NCBI GenBank assembly: GCA_913020705.1
Contig: CAJWBY010000035.1
Coordinates: forward strand, 1-30,843
Reading direction: 5' to 3'
Length of the DNA stretch: 30,843 bases
DNA from: an uncultured Colwellia sp.
GTDB taxonomy: Bacteria; Pseudomonadota; Gammaproteobacteria; Enterobacterales; Alteromonadaceae
Part shown: positions 18,377 to 27,034 of the stretch, one piece after another
Position numbering within the stretch: the first letter of the stretch is position 1
Layout: each line of letters starts with the position of its first letter
Notes under the pieces: generated by a model
Databases searched by the model: none
The model's input: the letters and a program-made list of their open reading frames with translations, nothing else
Told to the model about the DNA's origin: nothing
Position numbers and translations under genes: made by a program

Positions 18377-20021
18377 CAGGTTCAGCTTCTTGCCATTTTA
18401 TTTTGAGTTTATCTATTGCTTCTAGACCATTCCCTTTAACACTTGAAGATAACAATGTTTCAATAGCTTCATCACCTAAGACTTCGTGACATTCTTCAAA
18501 TTCGTTACTTTGCTTTATCACGATCAATATTTTTAACATACGCATTGTCAGTTTAATATTATGCGGCGTTAATCGAAGTGCCTGTTGAATAGCATCAAGT
18601 GCTGGTTTCAAACGGTTCTTTTCAAAATGTTCAATCGCCATGTCATTTAATTGCTTTGGAGAAAAATTAATTTCAGCCCGTTCAATACTTTCTTGTTCTA
18701 TATATTTGTTGATGACTTGGCCAGTAAGTGAATCTCCTGTGGCTTGATTACTAATGGCATCTAACATTTTAACAGCCTCTTCGCGCATACCCAATTCGTG
18801 AAATACTTTAACTTTATCTAGGTTGTCTTCAATTTGCGGTGAAGGTATTAAATCCACATGATTTTCAATGAGTTTGATGGCTTTGCTTTTTTGTTCACGG
18901 ACAATATATAAACGTGCTTGTATCACTAACAACTGTTGTTTGAATTCACCTAACTCTTTGCCATACTCACTTTGAAGCTGACTGAGGTATTTGTCCGTTT
19001 GTTTCAAAACTAGCGCTGTTCGTTCATCTGTAAGTGCGCTCGCTAAATCGATACCTGAGCGAATCACATTTAACAGTAATTCTGGCGAATCATGGATAGA
19101 ATTTTTTGCTTGTTTCGCAATGTTTCGAGTGGCGATATATTGCCCTTCGTGATCATGATTGAGACGCGCCAAATCCCAAGACTTTTTATTACGATCAATA
19201 TTGCGAGGTGATAACTCCGTCGCTTTTTTTATCTCGTTATAGGCTTTGTCATATTGCTCTTGCTCAATATAATATTGAGCAAGCATATCGTGAGCACCAA
19301 ATCTTGTAGCTGGCTTCTCGATTAATTTTTCTATTAATTCATGAATTTCGTTAATACGCCCTTGTTTTAATAACGACTTTACGTAACCCAAATACACCCA
19401 AGCATAAGTATATGTTTTCATTAAACCTTTATAGAAACCTTCTGCAGTTTCAAATTCTAAAAGGTTTAAATAAGCCTCACCTTTCATCCGTGATATGTTC
19501 GAATGGAAATGGTGCAAATTCTCATTAGCTAAATAACGGTCCGCAAAATAAATAACTTTTGCAAAGCTCTTCGTGTCAATCGAGCGATACATGTTGAATA
19601 ATTGCTTTTTAACTTGCAAAGTATGTATTAAGCGTTCTTTAACTTTTTTAGGCGCTAGCGGTTTTACCCAAAAATCATCAGGTTGTAATTCCACAATCGA
19701 ATTAACCAGAGACTCATTAGTTTCAGTACTAAGGAAAATCAATACTGTAGTTTTATTAACATGTCCTCTGAATTTTAATTCTTCAAGTAAATGAAAACCG
19801 TCTTTATCACTGTTAACATTGAATGAACAAATAACAATATTAAAACGTTCTGATTCACATAACCTTATACCAAAATAAGCACTTTCCGCACATTTTACGT
19901 GATTGATCCCTACGTCATACAATCCCCTTTTTAGGGTGTCATGCACGAGTCGATTGTCGTCGATTATTAATACGGTAAGTTGAGAAAAGTCATCCAATTC
20001 ACTTTGTTCAGTAATTTCCAT
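18363..20021 (-). CDS. Receiver-like domain with TPR repeats, phosphoacceptor lost
   Basis: A 552-residue cytoplasmic protein. Residues 14-132 form a CheY-like receiver: LIIDDN gives the acidic pair D21/D22, and K120 in FWVKPL is the conserved Lys. The phosphoacceptor position, 44 residues after D22 as in CheY, is Ser66 (IVICSFNV, codon TCA). The rest is helical. TPR-like units are visible at about 185-300 and 455-510 (for example AIEHFEKNRLKPALDAIQQALRLTP). No DNA-binding or enzymatic output domain is visible. The layout resembles VieB-type receiver-TPR proteins. Its ATG directly abuts the stop of the DUF1289 gene (TAAATG). I infer a scaffold or inhibitory partner of the upstream kinase-like protein; function is unknown. 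Confidence 0.85.
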   Translation of the reverse strand: MEITEQSELDDFSQLTVLIIDDNRLVHDTLKRGLYDVGINHVKCAESAYFGIRLCESERFNIVICSFNVNSDKDGFHLLEELKFRGHVNKTTVLIFLSTETNESLVNSIVELQPDDFWVKPLAPKKVKERLIHTLQVKKQLFNMYRSIDTKSFAKVIYFADRYLANENLHHFHSNISRMKGEAYLNLLEFETAEGFYKGLMKTYTYAWVYLGYVKSLLKQGRINEIHELIEKLIEKPATRFGAHDMLAQYYIEQEQYDKAYNEIKKATELSPRNIDRNKKSWDLARLNHDHEGQYIATRNIAKQAKNSIHDSPELLLNVIRSGIDLASALTDERTALVLKQTDKYLSQLQSEYGKELGEFKQQLLVIQARLYIVREQKSKAIKLIENHVDLIPSPQIEDNLDKVKVFHELGMREEAVKMLDAISNQATGDSLTGQVINKYIEQESIERAEINFSPKQLNDMAIEHFEKNRLKPALDAIQQALRLTPHNIKLTMRMLKILIVIKQSNEFEECHEVLGDEAIETLLSSSVKGNGLEAIDKLKIKWQEAEPVKRL

Positions 20022-20234
20022 TTAACTTTTACCTTGATAATTTTTCTTTTCTGCCGAAGCACGCCTTTGGATACAGCTGTTAACAACGAATTTTTTTTCA
20101 TCCGTTTTATAGTTTTTCCACGCGAGAATTTCATTTATATGTCGGTAGCAGCCTAAACATATATCTTCTGCGTTTAAACAACAGTTTCGCACACAAGGGC
20201 TCGAAACTTCGATTGTTTTTTCATGTTCAATCAT
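20022..20234 (-). CDS. DUF1289 small cysteine-motif protein
   Basis: A 70-residue protein with SPCVRNCCLNAEDICLGCYR, the C-x3-C-x7-C-x2-C pattern typical of DUF1289 (C14, C18, C26, C29, with C19 and C54 also present). It is followed by the usual helix containing an aromatic (ILAWKNY). The motif suggests metal or Fe-S binding; no reaction is known to me. It sits between the kinase-like and receiver-TPR genes, 2 bases after the former and touching the latter. GAGG lies about 10 bases before its ATG. The packing shows it is co-translated with both neighbours. Confidence 0.85.
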   Translation of the reverse strand: MIEHEKTIEVSSPCVRNCCLNAEDICLGCYRHINEILAWKNYKTDEKKFVVNSCIQRRASAEKKNYQGKS

Positions 20235-20236
20235 CT

Positions 20237-23200
20237 CTAAATTGCCTCAGCAAACTGATTTAACTGTAATTTTTGACGATCTAATTGACTAAATAACACC
20301 ATAACTTGCTTATGGTCTGTTGTCACACCTTTGTTAAGCTTTACCAGTAGTTGGTGACAAATATCAGTAAAATCCTGAGCGGCTAATATGGTACCTATTT
20401 TAATCAAGGTGTTGGTTAAACTTATAGCTAAAATGATATTTTTCTCTGCGAGCGCTACCGATAGTTTTTTAACCGCTTCATCAATGTCATCAAGATATTC
20501 ATCAAGCATTATAACGGCCAACTCAGCTGAACCCTGATTTTGTGCATATAGAACCAAATCTATAGCTTGTGGTTTATTGTTCTTCGACATTTCAGGTAAA
20601 ACTAATACCGATGATAAATTATCTAGCGGTTCACTTGTATTAACCGTACTTACTTCACTAGGCTTAATTATATTGATTTCATTAGTGAATTTTTCATTTT
20701 TATCAACAGAAATGACTTTAGTTTCTTTCCGTTTTAACCACGGTTGTAATAATGCAACTAACGCGTCAATGTTTTTAAGTTCCGGTACGACAAACTCGCC
20801 CCACTTTTCAACTAAGGATTGGTCACCAGTCGTCGCAAAGCTACGCTTGTTAAAAGTAAATATATCTCGACGTACCCCTTTCCCTGCTGCCATTTCAATA
20901 AAAGGTGATTGTTCAAACTCAGTAAATAATAATAAATATCGACCAGAAGTCCAGAATTTCATCATAGCTTTTGGCTGACAAACAATCTTTATCTGTAAAC
21001 CTAGCCACTGTAAAATACGTATTAATGTTAAATGTTCAGTCGGGTTTTCAACCGCAAAAAGAACTTCAACTTGCGTCACTAAGTACGGATGCGTGTTAAA
21101 CGTATTTGCATCAAATTTCTTATTACTCTTTCTATCATCAGATAAAAAATTAGATAAACTTTGCTGCAATTCATTTATTTTTAATGGATTGGCTGTTTGT
21201 TCAAATAAACCATACTTTTCTAACGATGCATTAAAAAACGGCTGCATCACAAAGAGTTTCGGCTGAATGCTTTCATCTAAACTTGAAATATGTTGTTGAA
21301 TATTTTCAAGTGACTTTGAATAAAAATCACTACCCAAAATCACAAGATCGATTTTGTTCTTGGCCAAGCAGTTGGTACTGAGTTGCTGAATAATTAATTC
21401 GGGTTTCGCAAAACTTTCTATTAACCCATTCGCTGAAGAAATAGCGTTTTCGATTGTGTTTTGGATACTATTGTCATTAGAGAGCAATAAAATATTCGCC
21501 TGATGCAAATCGATATTTTTAGATGTGATTTCATGAGTAACATCGGCCAAGGCAATAGGTAGTGTGAATGAAAACTGATACCCTCCCTCTTGTAACTGAG
21601 CATTCTTGTCGGTGACATGCAATGAGTCAAACAGCAAACACATATAATCCAGTGTATCGTTTGATATTATTTTTTCTGACTCCGCACGTTCAACCAATAA
21701 TAATCGCTCTACCTCTTCAGGCACTTGCGATATTTTTTTACTCGTCGTTACTGATAATTCAAAACGAACAATTTGCTGACCTTCATTCTTATCCACTACT
21801 GTAGTATTGATTTGTAAATTAGCTTTAAATAAATCAGCAAGTAATAATCTGCATATTCCACTAAATAGTCGATGAAATAAGCGAATATCTAATTTAGCGT
21901 GTGTTAATAATTTTACGTCTTGTTGGTAATAAATATTATTACGCTGAAAATGCGAGTCTGCAATGACATTGAGTAATGCAGCGTCTATTTCTCGATGTAA
22001 AAAAACATCATTCAGTGTCATTGATTGCATTTCAGACGAAAATTCATGCCTAATTCTATTTTGTCTACACCAATCAAAAATGCGTGCCAGTTGTCGATAC
22101 ACTTGCAGTGATGTAACACCAGACCCAATAGAAACACTTTGACTTTGTAACATAGTGCGTACCACCATATTACTTAATTTTTCGTTATTATTTCTTTCTT
22201 GAGATTCTCTCAGTAAATTTTCTGCTGAAGAAGCTGACTCTAAAAATTCAATACAACTTTTCAATTTTTTAATTTCTTCAAACTGTTGGTTAATATTCTT
22301 ATTGGCCGTCTTTTGTTCGTCAAGCTGTTGCTGATATTCTTTTTCACTGTGCTCAGGTTCAATCATCACTGCTAGCGATTTTTGAAATTTTTCCGCTATT
22401 ATTTTATTTTCTTTAGAATTTAAACTGTCGGCCGAACACTTTTTATCGCTGTTTCTCCTCTCAATAAATTGATCAAATAAATGTACACTTTGCTGTCCAT
22501 GTCTTTTTATTTTTTTCTTCGCTCCGAAGATCATCTTCAGAAGAAGTAAGAAAAGTAATCCTATAAGACCAAGAACCGATAGCTGTAAATGTTGGTTATT
22601 GAGGGTGATATTTTGTTGCTCGAATAAATCCTTTATATCGACAGGTACCCAATCTATTAAAAATAATTTATTTGATAGTAGTGAGGTGCCTACGGTGGAT
22701 TTTGTTAGTACTAATTGTTGGATTTTTTGTTGTTGTTTTTTAATAAATTCGATGTACAACCGAGACAAACGTAAGTGACTACGCCATTTTGCCACTGAAT
22801 TCTGTTGTGAAAATAAAAGTTGTTCTAATGTTACAAATTGAGTAACCAATAACGAAGGGTTTTTATTAGCGAGTCTTCCGCTAGGAAAGAAGTTTGTCAT
22901 TGCCTGCTTCAGTTCTTCACTGACATCATCAAAATCAAGAATAGAAGACTGTAAATCTAATTGTTGAAAGGCTAACAATGCACGAATAATTGTCTGTTGG
23001 AGTCTTTGTAATTGGCTAAGTTCTTTTATTTGCTTGGCGTAAGCCTTAGATCTATTTGCAGTAACTTTATCAGTAAATATATCTGTACTTATTTGCTGTA
23101 ACAATAACTCAGTTTGTCGCTGTTTTTCTTTTATATCAGATGTTAACTGGTCATTAATTAACTGTAATTGAATTATCGTGTTTTGCTTTAATTGATTATT

Positions 23201-23584
23201 TCTATCATGATTTTTATTCAGTTTATCTATAACGCCCTCAAATTCTTTATGGCCGATATACACAAGATCAATTTGAGATTTATTTTTATTAGCGAGGGAT
23301 GACACGTTATTAATTTTCTGCTGAACTTGTTCATAATCCCCCTTTAAATTGTCGGCATGTGTACGCTTAGCTAAATCATCTAACGCAAGGTATATAGATA
23401 AAATTTGCTGTTGTTCAATATTGTGTTTCGTGATCGATGGCAGTTTTTCCCCAACTAGCAGGGTAAGTTGATTATCACGAAGTGCTAAAAGTACCGTGAG
23501 AGAAATACAGAGGAAAAATGAAAGGGAAGCAATGCGAAAAAATCGCCCTGATAATTGCTGATTCAAGTAACGAGAAACGTCCAT
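20237..23584 (-). CDS. Hybrid histidine-kinase-like membrane protein with degenerate catalytic domains
   Basis: A 1115-residue protein from ATG 23582-23584. A TTG six codons earlier is possible but has no Shine-Dalgarno sequence; AAGG precedes the ATG at 11 bases. Order (ATG numbering): TM helix 14-36, a helical periplasmic region of about 300 residues, TM 333-354, a coiled coil about 390-470, a HATPase-like region about 480-685, receiver-like domains about 695-785 and 838-940, and an HPt-like C-terminus about 1005-1115. No H-E/D-x-R-T/N-P phosphorylation box is visible, and the N, G1 and G2 ATP boxes are unrecognisable. The two receiver Asp positions read Gly751 (DLVILGSDF) and Thr888 (LLLFTEFE). 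The HPt His position reads Asn1058 (SLTNTLIKIG). The frame is intact, so this looks like a maintained pseudokinase. Domain boundaries are inferred by eye. Confidence 0.75.
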   Translation of the reverse strand: MDVSRYLNQQLSGRFFRIASLSFFLCISLTVLLALRDNQLTLLVGEKLPSITKHNIEQQQILSIYLALDDLAKRTHADNLKGDYEQVQQKINNVSSLANKNKSQIDLVYIGHKEFEGVIDKLNKNHDRNNQLKQNTIIQLQLINDQLTSDIKEKQRQTELLLQQISTDIFTDKVTANRSKAYAKQIKELSQLQRLQQTIIRALLAFQQLDLQSSILDFDDVSEELKQAMTNFFPSGRLANKNPSLLVTQFVTLEQLLFSQQNSVAKWRSHLRLSRLYIEFIKKQQQKIQQLVLTKSTVGTSLLSNKLFLIDWVPVDIKDLFEQQNITLNNQHLQLSVLGLIGLLFLLLLKMIFGAKKKIKRHGQQSVHLFDQFIERRNSDKKCSADSLNSKENKIIAEKFQKSLAVMIEPEHSEKEYQQQLDEQKTANKNINQQFEEIKKLKSCIEFLESASSAENLLRESQERNNNEKLSNMVVRTMLQSQSVSIGSGVTSLQVYRQLARIFDWCRQNRIRHEFSSEMQSMTLNDVFLHREIDAALLNVIADSHFQRNNIYYQQDVKLLTHAKLDIRLFHRLFSGICRLLLADLFKANLQINTTVVDKNEGQQIVRFELSVTTSKKISQVPEEVERLLLVERAESEKIISNDTLDYMCLLFDSLHVTDKNAQLQEGGYQFSFTLPIALADVTHEITSKNIDLHQANILLLSNDNSIQNTIENAISSANGLIESFAKPELIIQQLSTNCLAKNKIDLVILGSDFYSKSLENIQQHISSLDESIQPKLFVMQPFFNASLEKYGLFEQTANPLKINELQQSLSNFLSDDRKSNKKFDANTFNTHPYLVTQVEVLFAVENPTEHLTLIRILQWLGLQIKIVCQPKAMMKFWTSGRYLLLFTEFEQSPFIEMAAGKGVRRDIFTFNKRSFATTGDQSLVEKWGEFVVPELKNIDALVALLQPWLKRKETKVISVDKNEKFTNEINIIKPSEVSTVNTSEPLDNLSSVLVLPEMSKNNKPQAIDLVLYAQNQGSAELAVIMLDEYLDDIDEAVKKLSVALAEKNIILAISLTNTLIKIGTILAAQDFTDICHQLLVKLNKGVTTDHKQVMVLFSQLDRQKLQLNQFAEAI

Positions 23585-23691
23585 ATTGTACTGTACCTTC
23601 AACGGTAAATTCGGGTAAAAATACAGTGTAAGGAATTGTCACTAAGAATCAACGGTTTTTAGGGCTCTATTACGCTTTAATATCCAAGTAA

Positions 23692-24177
23692 TTAGGTTCT
23701 CTTCTTTACCCAAGCCCATTCCATTTCACAAAAAATAGGCTGCTGCTCTGTTTCATCTGTTATTTCTACACTTACCATCATGCTGCCTTTGTCTGAATTC
23801 TCGATCATTTGGACATCAGCTTCAGTTATTTTTGCTACTGCAATTAAGTTACCTTTCATTCGTCTTTGATAATGAACTGTCATGCTTTTCAAAAGCGGTA
23901 CACAACTATCCAAAACATTCATTCCAAAAACGATACCTGTCGCTGATTCCGCTAAAAGTGCAGCTGCAATAGCATGAATGCCACCAATATGATTACGCAC
24001 TTTTTTCTTATTTTCTAAGGTGAGTAAGGCTTGAGTATTGGATACCGATACTAATTTTATTGATGAAGTTCCTGCAAATTTTACGGTTGTACAGAAGATT
24101 TTAGTTAATAAAAACGACCGCATGTAACGAGGAGCCTTATTAACTTTATTTACAATTTTTCTGAATTTATTGGTCAT
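23692..24177 (-). CDS. DUF4442 hotdog-fold protein (thioesterase-like)
   Basis: A 161-residue protein from ATG 24175-24177. A TTG at 24217-24219 would add 14 residues but lacks a better ribosome site. A basic N-terminal helix is followed by a hotdog pattern: RNHIGGIHAIAAALLAESATG, with the central helix after the conserved N-H-x-G-x-I/L-H, and beta strands such as MTVHYQRRMKGNLIAVAKI. This matches DUF4442, a family related to acyl-CoA thioesterases (PaaI/YiiD-like); the substrate is unknown. It is 107 bases upstream of the pseudokinase gene on the same strand and downstream of the orn terminator. Confidence 0.8.
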   Translation of the reverse strand: MTNKFRKIVNKVNKAPRYMRSFLLTKIFCTTVKFAGTSSIKLVSVSNTQALLTLENKKKVRNHIGGIHAIAAALLAESATGIVFGMNVLDSCVPLLKSMTVHYQRRMKGNLIAVAKITEADVQMIENSDKGSMMVSVEITDETEQQPIFCEMEWAWVKKRT

Positions 24178-24269
24178 GAGCCTACTGCGCAAATATAATT
24201 TTAAAACAGTGTCGCGCAAACTGGTCTGACCTGCAAGTTTTTTTGCTTGATGACATTGTTAGTTTTACA

Positions 24270-24292
24270 AAAAAAAGCGCCATTGGCGCTTT
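24270..24292 (-). terminator. Rho-independent terminator of orn
   Basis: AAAGCGCC (24274-24281) pairs with GGCGCTTT (24285-24292) across a 3-nt loop. On the minus strand the stem runs into eight T (24269-24276). It lies about 28 bases after the orn stop. Confidence 0.85.
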
Positions 24293-24320
24293 CCTTCTAA
24301 AAATATTTATCTACTATAAT

Positions 24321-24866
24321 TTACAGTTTAAAAAAGTGTTCTTGATAAACTTTCATTTCGGCAATCGATTCTAAAATATCATCAAGCGCTAGATGAGCCC
24401 CCGTTTTAACGACTTTGTCTAAAACTTCAGGCTTCCATCTGCGTGCTAATTCTTTAACAGTACTTACATCTAAATTTCGGTAATGGAAGTAATCTTCAAA
24501 GTCAGGCATATATTTGTTGATAAAGCGGCGGTCTTGTCCAATGCTGTTACCACACATCGGTGACTTTCCCTTTGGTACATATTGCTCAACAAATTTTAGC
24601 GTAGCTTCAGTCGCATCTGCCAATGAACTTACACTTTCACGGCATCGTTTAGTCAAGCCTGATTTACCATGATGTTCTATACACCATTCACTCATGTTAT
24701 CTAAAACATCATCACTTTGATGAATTGCAAAAACGGGACCTTCAGCCAAAATGTTTAAATGGCTATCCGTAATTATGCTAGCAATCTCTATAATCACATC
24801 TACAGCGGGCTCTAGTCCTGTCATTTCCAGGTCTAACCAAATTAAATTTGTATCGCTACACGTCAT
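24321..24866 (-). CDS. orn: Oligoribonuclease
   Basis: A 3'-5' exonuclease that degrades the last di-nucleotides of RNA and pGpG from cyclic-di-GMP breakdown. The 181-residue protein has the DEDDh residues D12 and E14 ([11 protein letters not shown]), D112 ([11 protein letters not shown]), H158 and D163 (GAHLALDDI). AAGGA is 6 bases before the ATG. It diverges from rsgA across 166 bases, as in E. coli. Confidence 0.97.
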   Translation of the reverse strand: MTCSDTNLIWLDLEMTGLEPAVDVIIEIASIITDSHLNILAEGPVFAIHQSDDVLDNMSEWCIEHHGKSGLTKRCRESVSSLADATEATLKFVEQYVPKGKSPMCGNSIGQDRRFINKYMPDFEDYFHYRNLDVSTVKELARRWKPEVLDKVVKTGAHLALDDILESIAEMKVYQEHFFKL

Positions 24867-24937
24867 ACCGTTTCCTTAAATAGCCAACTGTTTTACTTGC
24901 TGTTACAAGTATATTAGATGAATTGTGATTTAGTCAG

Positions 24938-24943
24938 TATAAT
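24938..24943 (+). promoter_or_regulatory. Possible -10 element of the rsgA-psd promoter
   Basis: A perfect TATAAT (24938-24943) has only a weak -35 (TTAGAT, 18-base spacing). A second TATAAT at 24993-24998 has TTGTCA too close (14 bases). Either could serve rsgA; the sequence does not decide. Confidence 0.3.
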
Positions 24944-25032
24944 ACGTGACAATGAACTGTGATAAAAACGTTTTGTCACATTACCTTTTTTATATAATAG
25001 TGAAATATACATAAATAACATGATGAAATTGC

Positions 25033-26070
25033 ATGTCTAAGGTCAAAAAGCTGACTAAAGGTCAGACAAGACGTATAAAAGACAATCAAGCTAAAAAGCT
25101 ACGTAATAAACCTGAGCAAGTAAAATGGCAAGATACTGAACTAGGTGAAGCTGAAAGCGGCACTATTCTCAGCCGTTTTGGGCAACATGCCGATGTTGAA
25201 GCTGAAAACGGAGATTGCATACGTTGTAATATTAGACGTGGTGTTAAATCTTTAGTGTGTGGCGATAAAGTTTTATGGCGCAGAGGTAAAGAAACTCAAC
25301 ATAGCATTTCGGGTGTTATTGAAGCTGTTCATGAACGCACTTCAGTTTTAAGCCGTCCTGATGTATATGACGGCGTTAAACCTATCGCTGCCAATATTAC
25401 TCAAATATTGATTGTGTCTTCAGTTTTACCTGTTTTTAATCCAGATATTATTGATCGTTATTTAGTCGCAGCAGAGCAAACAGGCATTACCCCTGTTATT
25501 TTACTGAACAAAACAGATTTATTTGATGAAGCGTCTCAAGCTGATATTGAACAACAGCTCAATATTTATCGTGACATCGGTTATCAAGTTATTTATGTCA
25601 GTAATGAATCTCAAGAAGGTATTGAAGACCTTAAACTTCAGCTCAGTGAACATACTAGCGTTTTTGTTGGACAATCCGGCGTTGGTAAGTCAACACTCAC
25701 TAACTCGTTAATGCCTGAATTAGGTGTGATGACGAAAGTAGTTTCTGAAAATTCAGGGTTGGGCCAGCACACAACAACTGTTGCGCGTTTATACCATTTC
25801 AAACAAGGTGGAGACTTAATTGATTCACCAGGAATCCGTGAATTTGGTTTATGGCATTTAACCCCTGCAGAAGTTTACGGCGGTTTTATAGAATTTGAAG
25901 ATTACTTAGGTGATTGTAGATTTAGAGATTGCAAACACCAAAAAGATCCGGGTTGCGCGTTAATAGCGGCAGGTAAAGATCTGAAAATACACCCAAAACG
26001 TTTAGCAAGCTTTCAGCGAATTTTAACGAGCTTAGGCGATAATAAATTAACGTCTCGTTTCAACGATTAA
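25033..26070 (+). CDS. rsgA: Small ribosomal subunit biogenesis GTPase RsgA
   Basis: A circularly permuted GTPase that matures the 30S subunit. The 345-residue protein has a basic N-terminus, an OB-fold (about 40-105), then the permuted G motifs: NKTDL 159-163 (G4) before GQSGVGKST 213-221 (G1) and DSPG 264-267 (G3). The zinc-binding C-terminus has C295, C300, H302 and C308. It is followed after 26 bases by psd, the same order as in E. coli. Confidence 0.96.
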   Translation: MSKVKKLTKGQTRRIKDNQAKKLRNKPEQVKWQDTELGEAESGTILSRFGQHADVEAENGDCIRCNIRRGVKSLVCGDKVLWRRGKETQHSISGVIEAVHERTSVLSRPDVYDGVKPIAANITQILIVSSVLPVFNPDIIDRYLVAAEQTGITPVILLNKTDLFDEASQADIEQQLNIYRDIGYQVIYVSNESQEGIEDLKLQLSEHTSVFVGQSGVGKSTLTNSLMPELGVMTKVVSENSGLGQHTTTVARLYHFKQGGDLIDSPGIREFGLWHLTPAEVYGGFIEFEDYLGDCRFRDCKHQKDPGCALIAAGKDLKIHPKRLASFQRILTSLGDNKLTSRFND

Positions 26071-26096
26071 CAAAAATTAAAATAAAGGATCAATCA

Positions 26097-27032
26097 GTGC
26101 TTTTAAACAAATTAAAAATTACCCTTCAATACATTATGCCGAAACATATCATTTCTCGTTTGGCAGGAAAATTTGCCGATGCAGAATGTGGCACGTTAAC
26201 AACTAAAGCGATTAAAGCATTCATTAAAAACTACAACATTAATATGGCTGAAGCAAAATTCAAAGATGCTGAGGATTTTAAAACTTTTAATGATTTCTTT
26301 ACCCGTGAACTTGAAGAAGGTGCTCGCCCAATTGATGATAATGACGGAGCACTTTGTTATCCTGTAGATGGTGCGATTAGTCAACAAGGAGATATTGAAG
26401 ACGGCAGACTAATTCAGGCTAAAGGTTTTGATTATTCATTAGAGACTTTGTTAGGTGGTTCATATAATACTGCCAAGCCATTTCAAGGCGGTAAATTTTC
26501 CTGTATCTATTTAGCACCTAAAGATTATCACCGCATTCATATGCCAATGGCTGCAACGTTACGTGAAATGATCTTCGTGCCGGGTGACTTATTTTCTGTT
26601 AACCCGTTAACTGCCAATAACGTGCCTAATTTATTTTCACGTAATGAACGTGTGGTTGCTATATTTGACACAAAACATGGTCCTTTGGCTATGGTGCTTG
26701 TAGGAGCAACAATTGTTGCCAGTATAGAAACCACATGGGCAGGCACAATTACTTCATCAAGAAAGAAAGGTATTTTTCAAGAGAGTTACCCTGCTGATGG
26801 CGCTGACGCAATTACCTTTGAAAAAGGTGATGAAATGGGACGTTTCAAGCTTGGCTCAACCGTAGTTTCAGCGTTTGCACCAAATATGGTTGAATTTAAT
26901 ATGCATGCAGAGTCAGGTACCGTTACACGTTTAGGTGAGCATTATGCTGATATTGTTACCACTGATAATGTTGATGTTGATGTTGATGTTGATGTTGAGA
27001 ATGCTGACGCAAATACTGTTAACCAAGATTAA
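26097..27032 (+). CDS. psd: Phosphatidylserine decarboxylase proenzyme
   Basis: Makes phosphatidylethanolamine at the inner membrane. The proenzyme self-cleaves to create a pyruvoyl cofactor. The start is GTG 26097-26099, with AAAGGA 7 bases upstream. The 311-residue protein has D91 in CYPVDG, H145/H148 in DYHRIHMP, and the cleavage motif LGST with Ser254. The core ends near residue 290. It is extended by an acidic tail containing Val-Asp repeats (VDVDVDVDV), encoded by a hexanucleotide repeat at 26970-26999. The next gene starts 2 bases after the stop. Confidence 0.95.
   Translation: MLLNKLKITLQYIMPKHIISRLAGKFADAECGTLTTKAIKAFIKNYNINMAEAKFKDAEDFKTFNDFFTRELEEGARPIDDNDGALCYPVDGAISQQGDIEDGRLIQAKGFDYSLETLLGGSYNTAKPFQGGKFSCIYLAPKDYHRIHMPMAATLREMIFVPGDLFSVNPLTANNVPNLFSRNERVVAIFDTKHGPLAMVLVGATIVASIETTWAGTITSSRKKGIFQESYPADGADAITFEKGDEMGRFKLGSTVVSAFAPNMVEFNMHAESGTVTRLGEHYADIVTTDNVDVDVDVDVENADANTVNQD
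26970..26999 (+). repeat. Hexanucleotide repeat (GTTGAT) in psd
   Basis: Four perfect copies of GTTGAT and a fifth GTTGAG lie in the psd C-terminal tail. The unit length preserves frame, so copy-number change would only lengthen or shorten the Val-Asp run. Confidence 0.85.
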
Positions 27033-27034
27033 TC

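Noticed and set aside
20577..20978. 133-codon plus-strand ORF antisense to the pseudokinase gene
   Set aside because: It lies entirely inside a well-supported minus-strand gene, has no recognisable domain, and its composition reads like a shadow frame.
23600..23602. TTG start six codons upstream for the kinase-like protein
   Set aside because: No Shine-Dalgarno sequence precedes it, whereas AAGG lies upstream of the ATG at 23582-23584.
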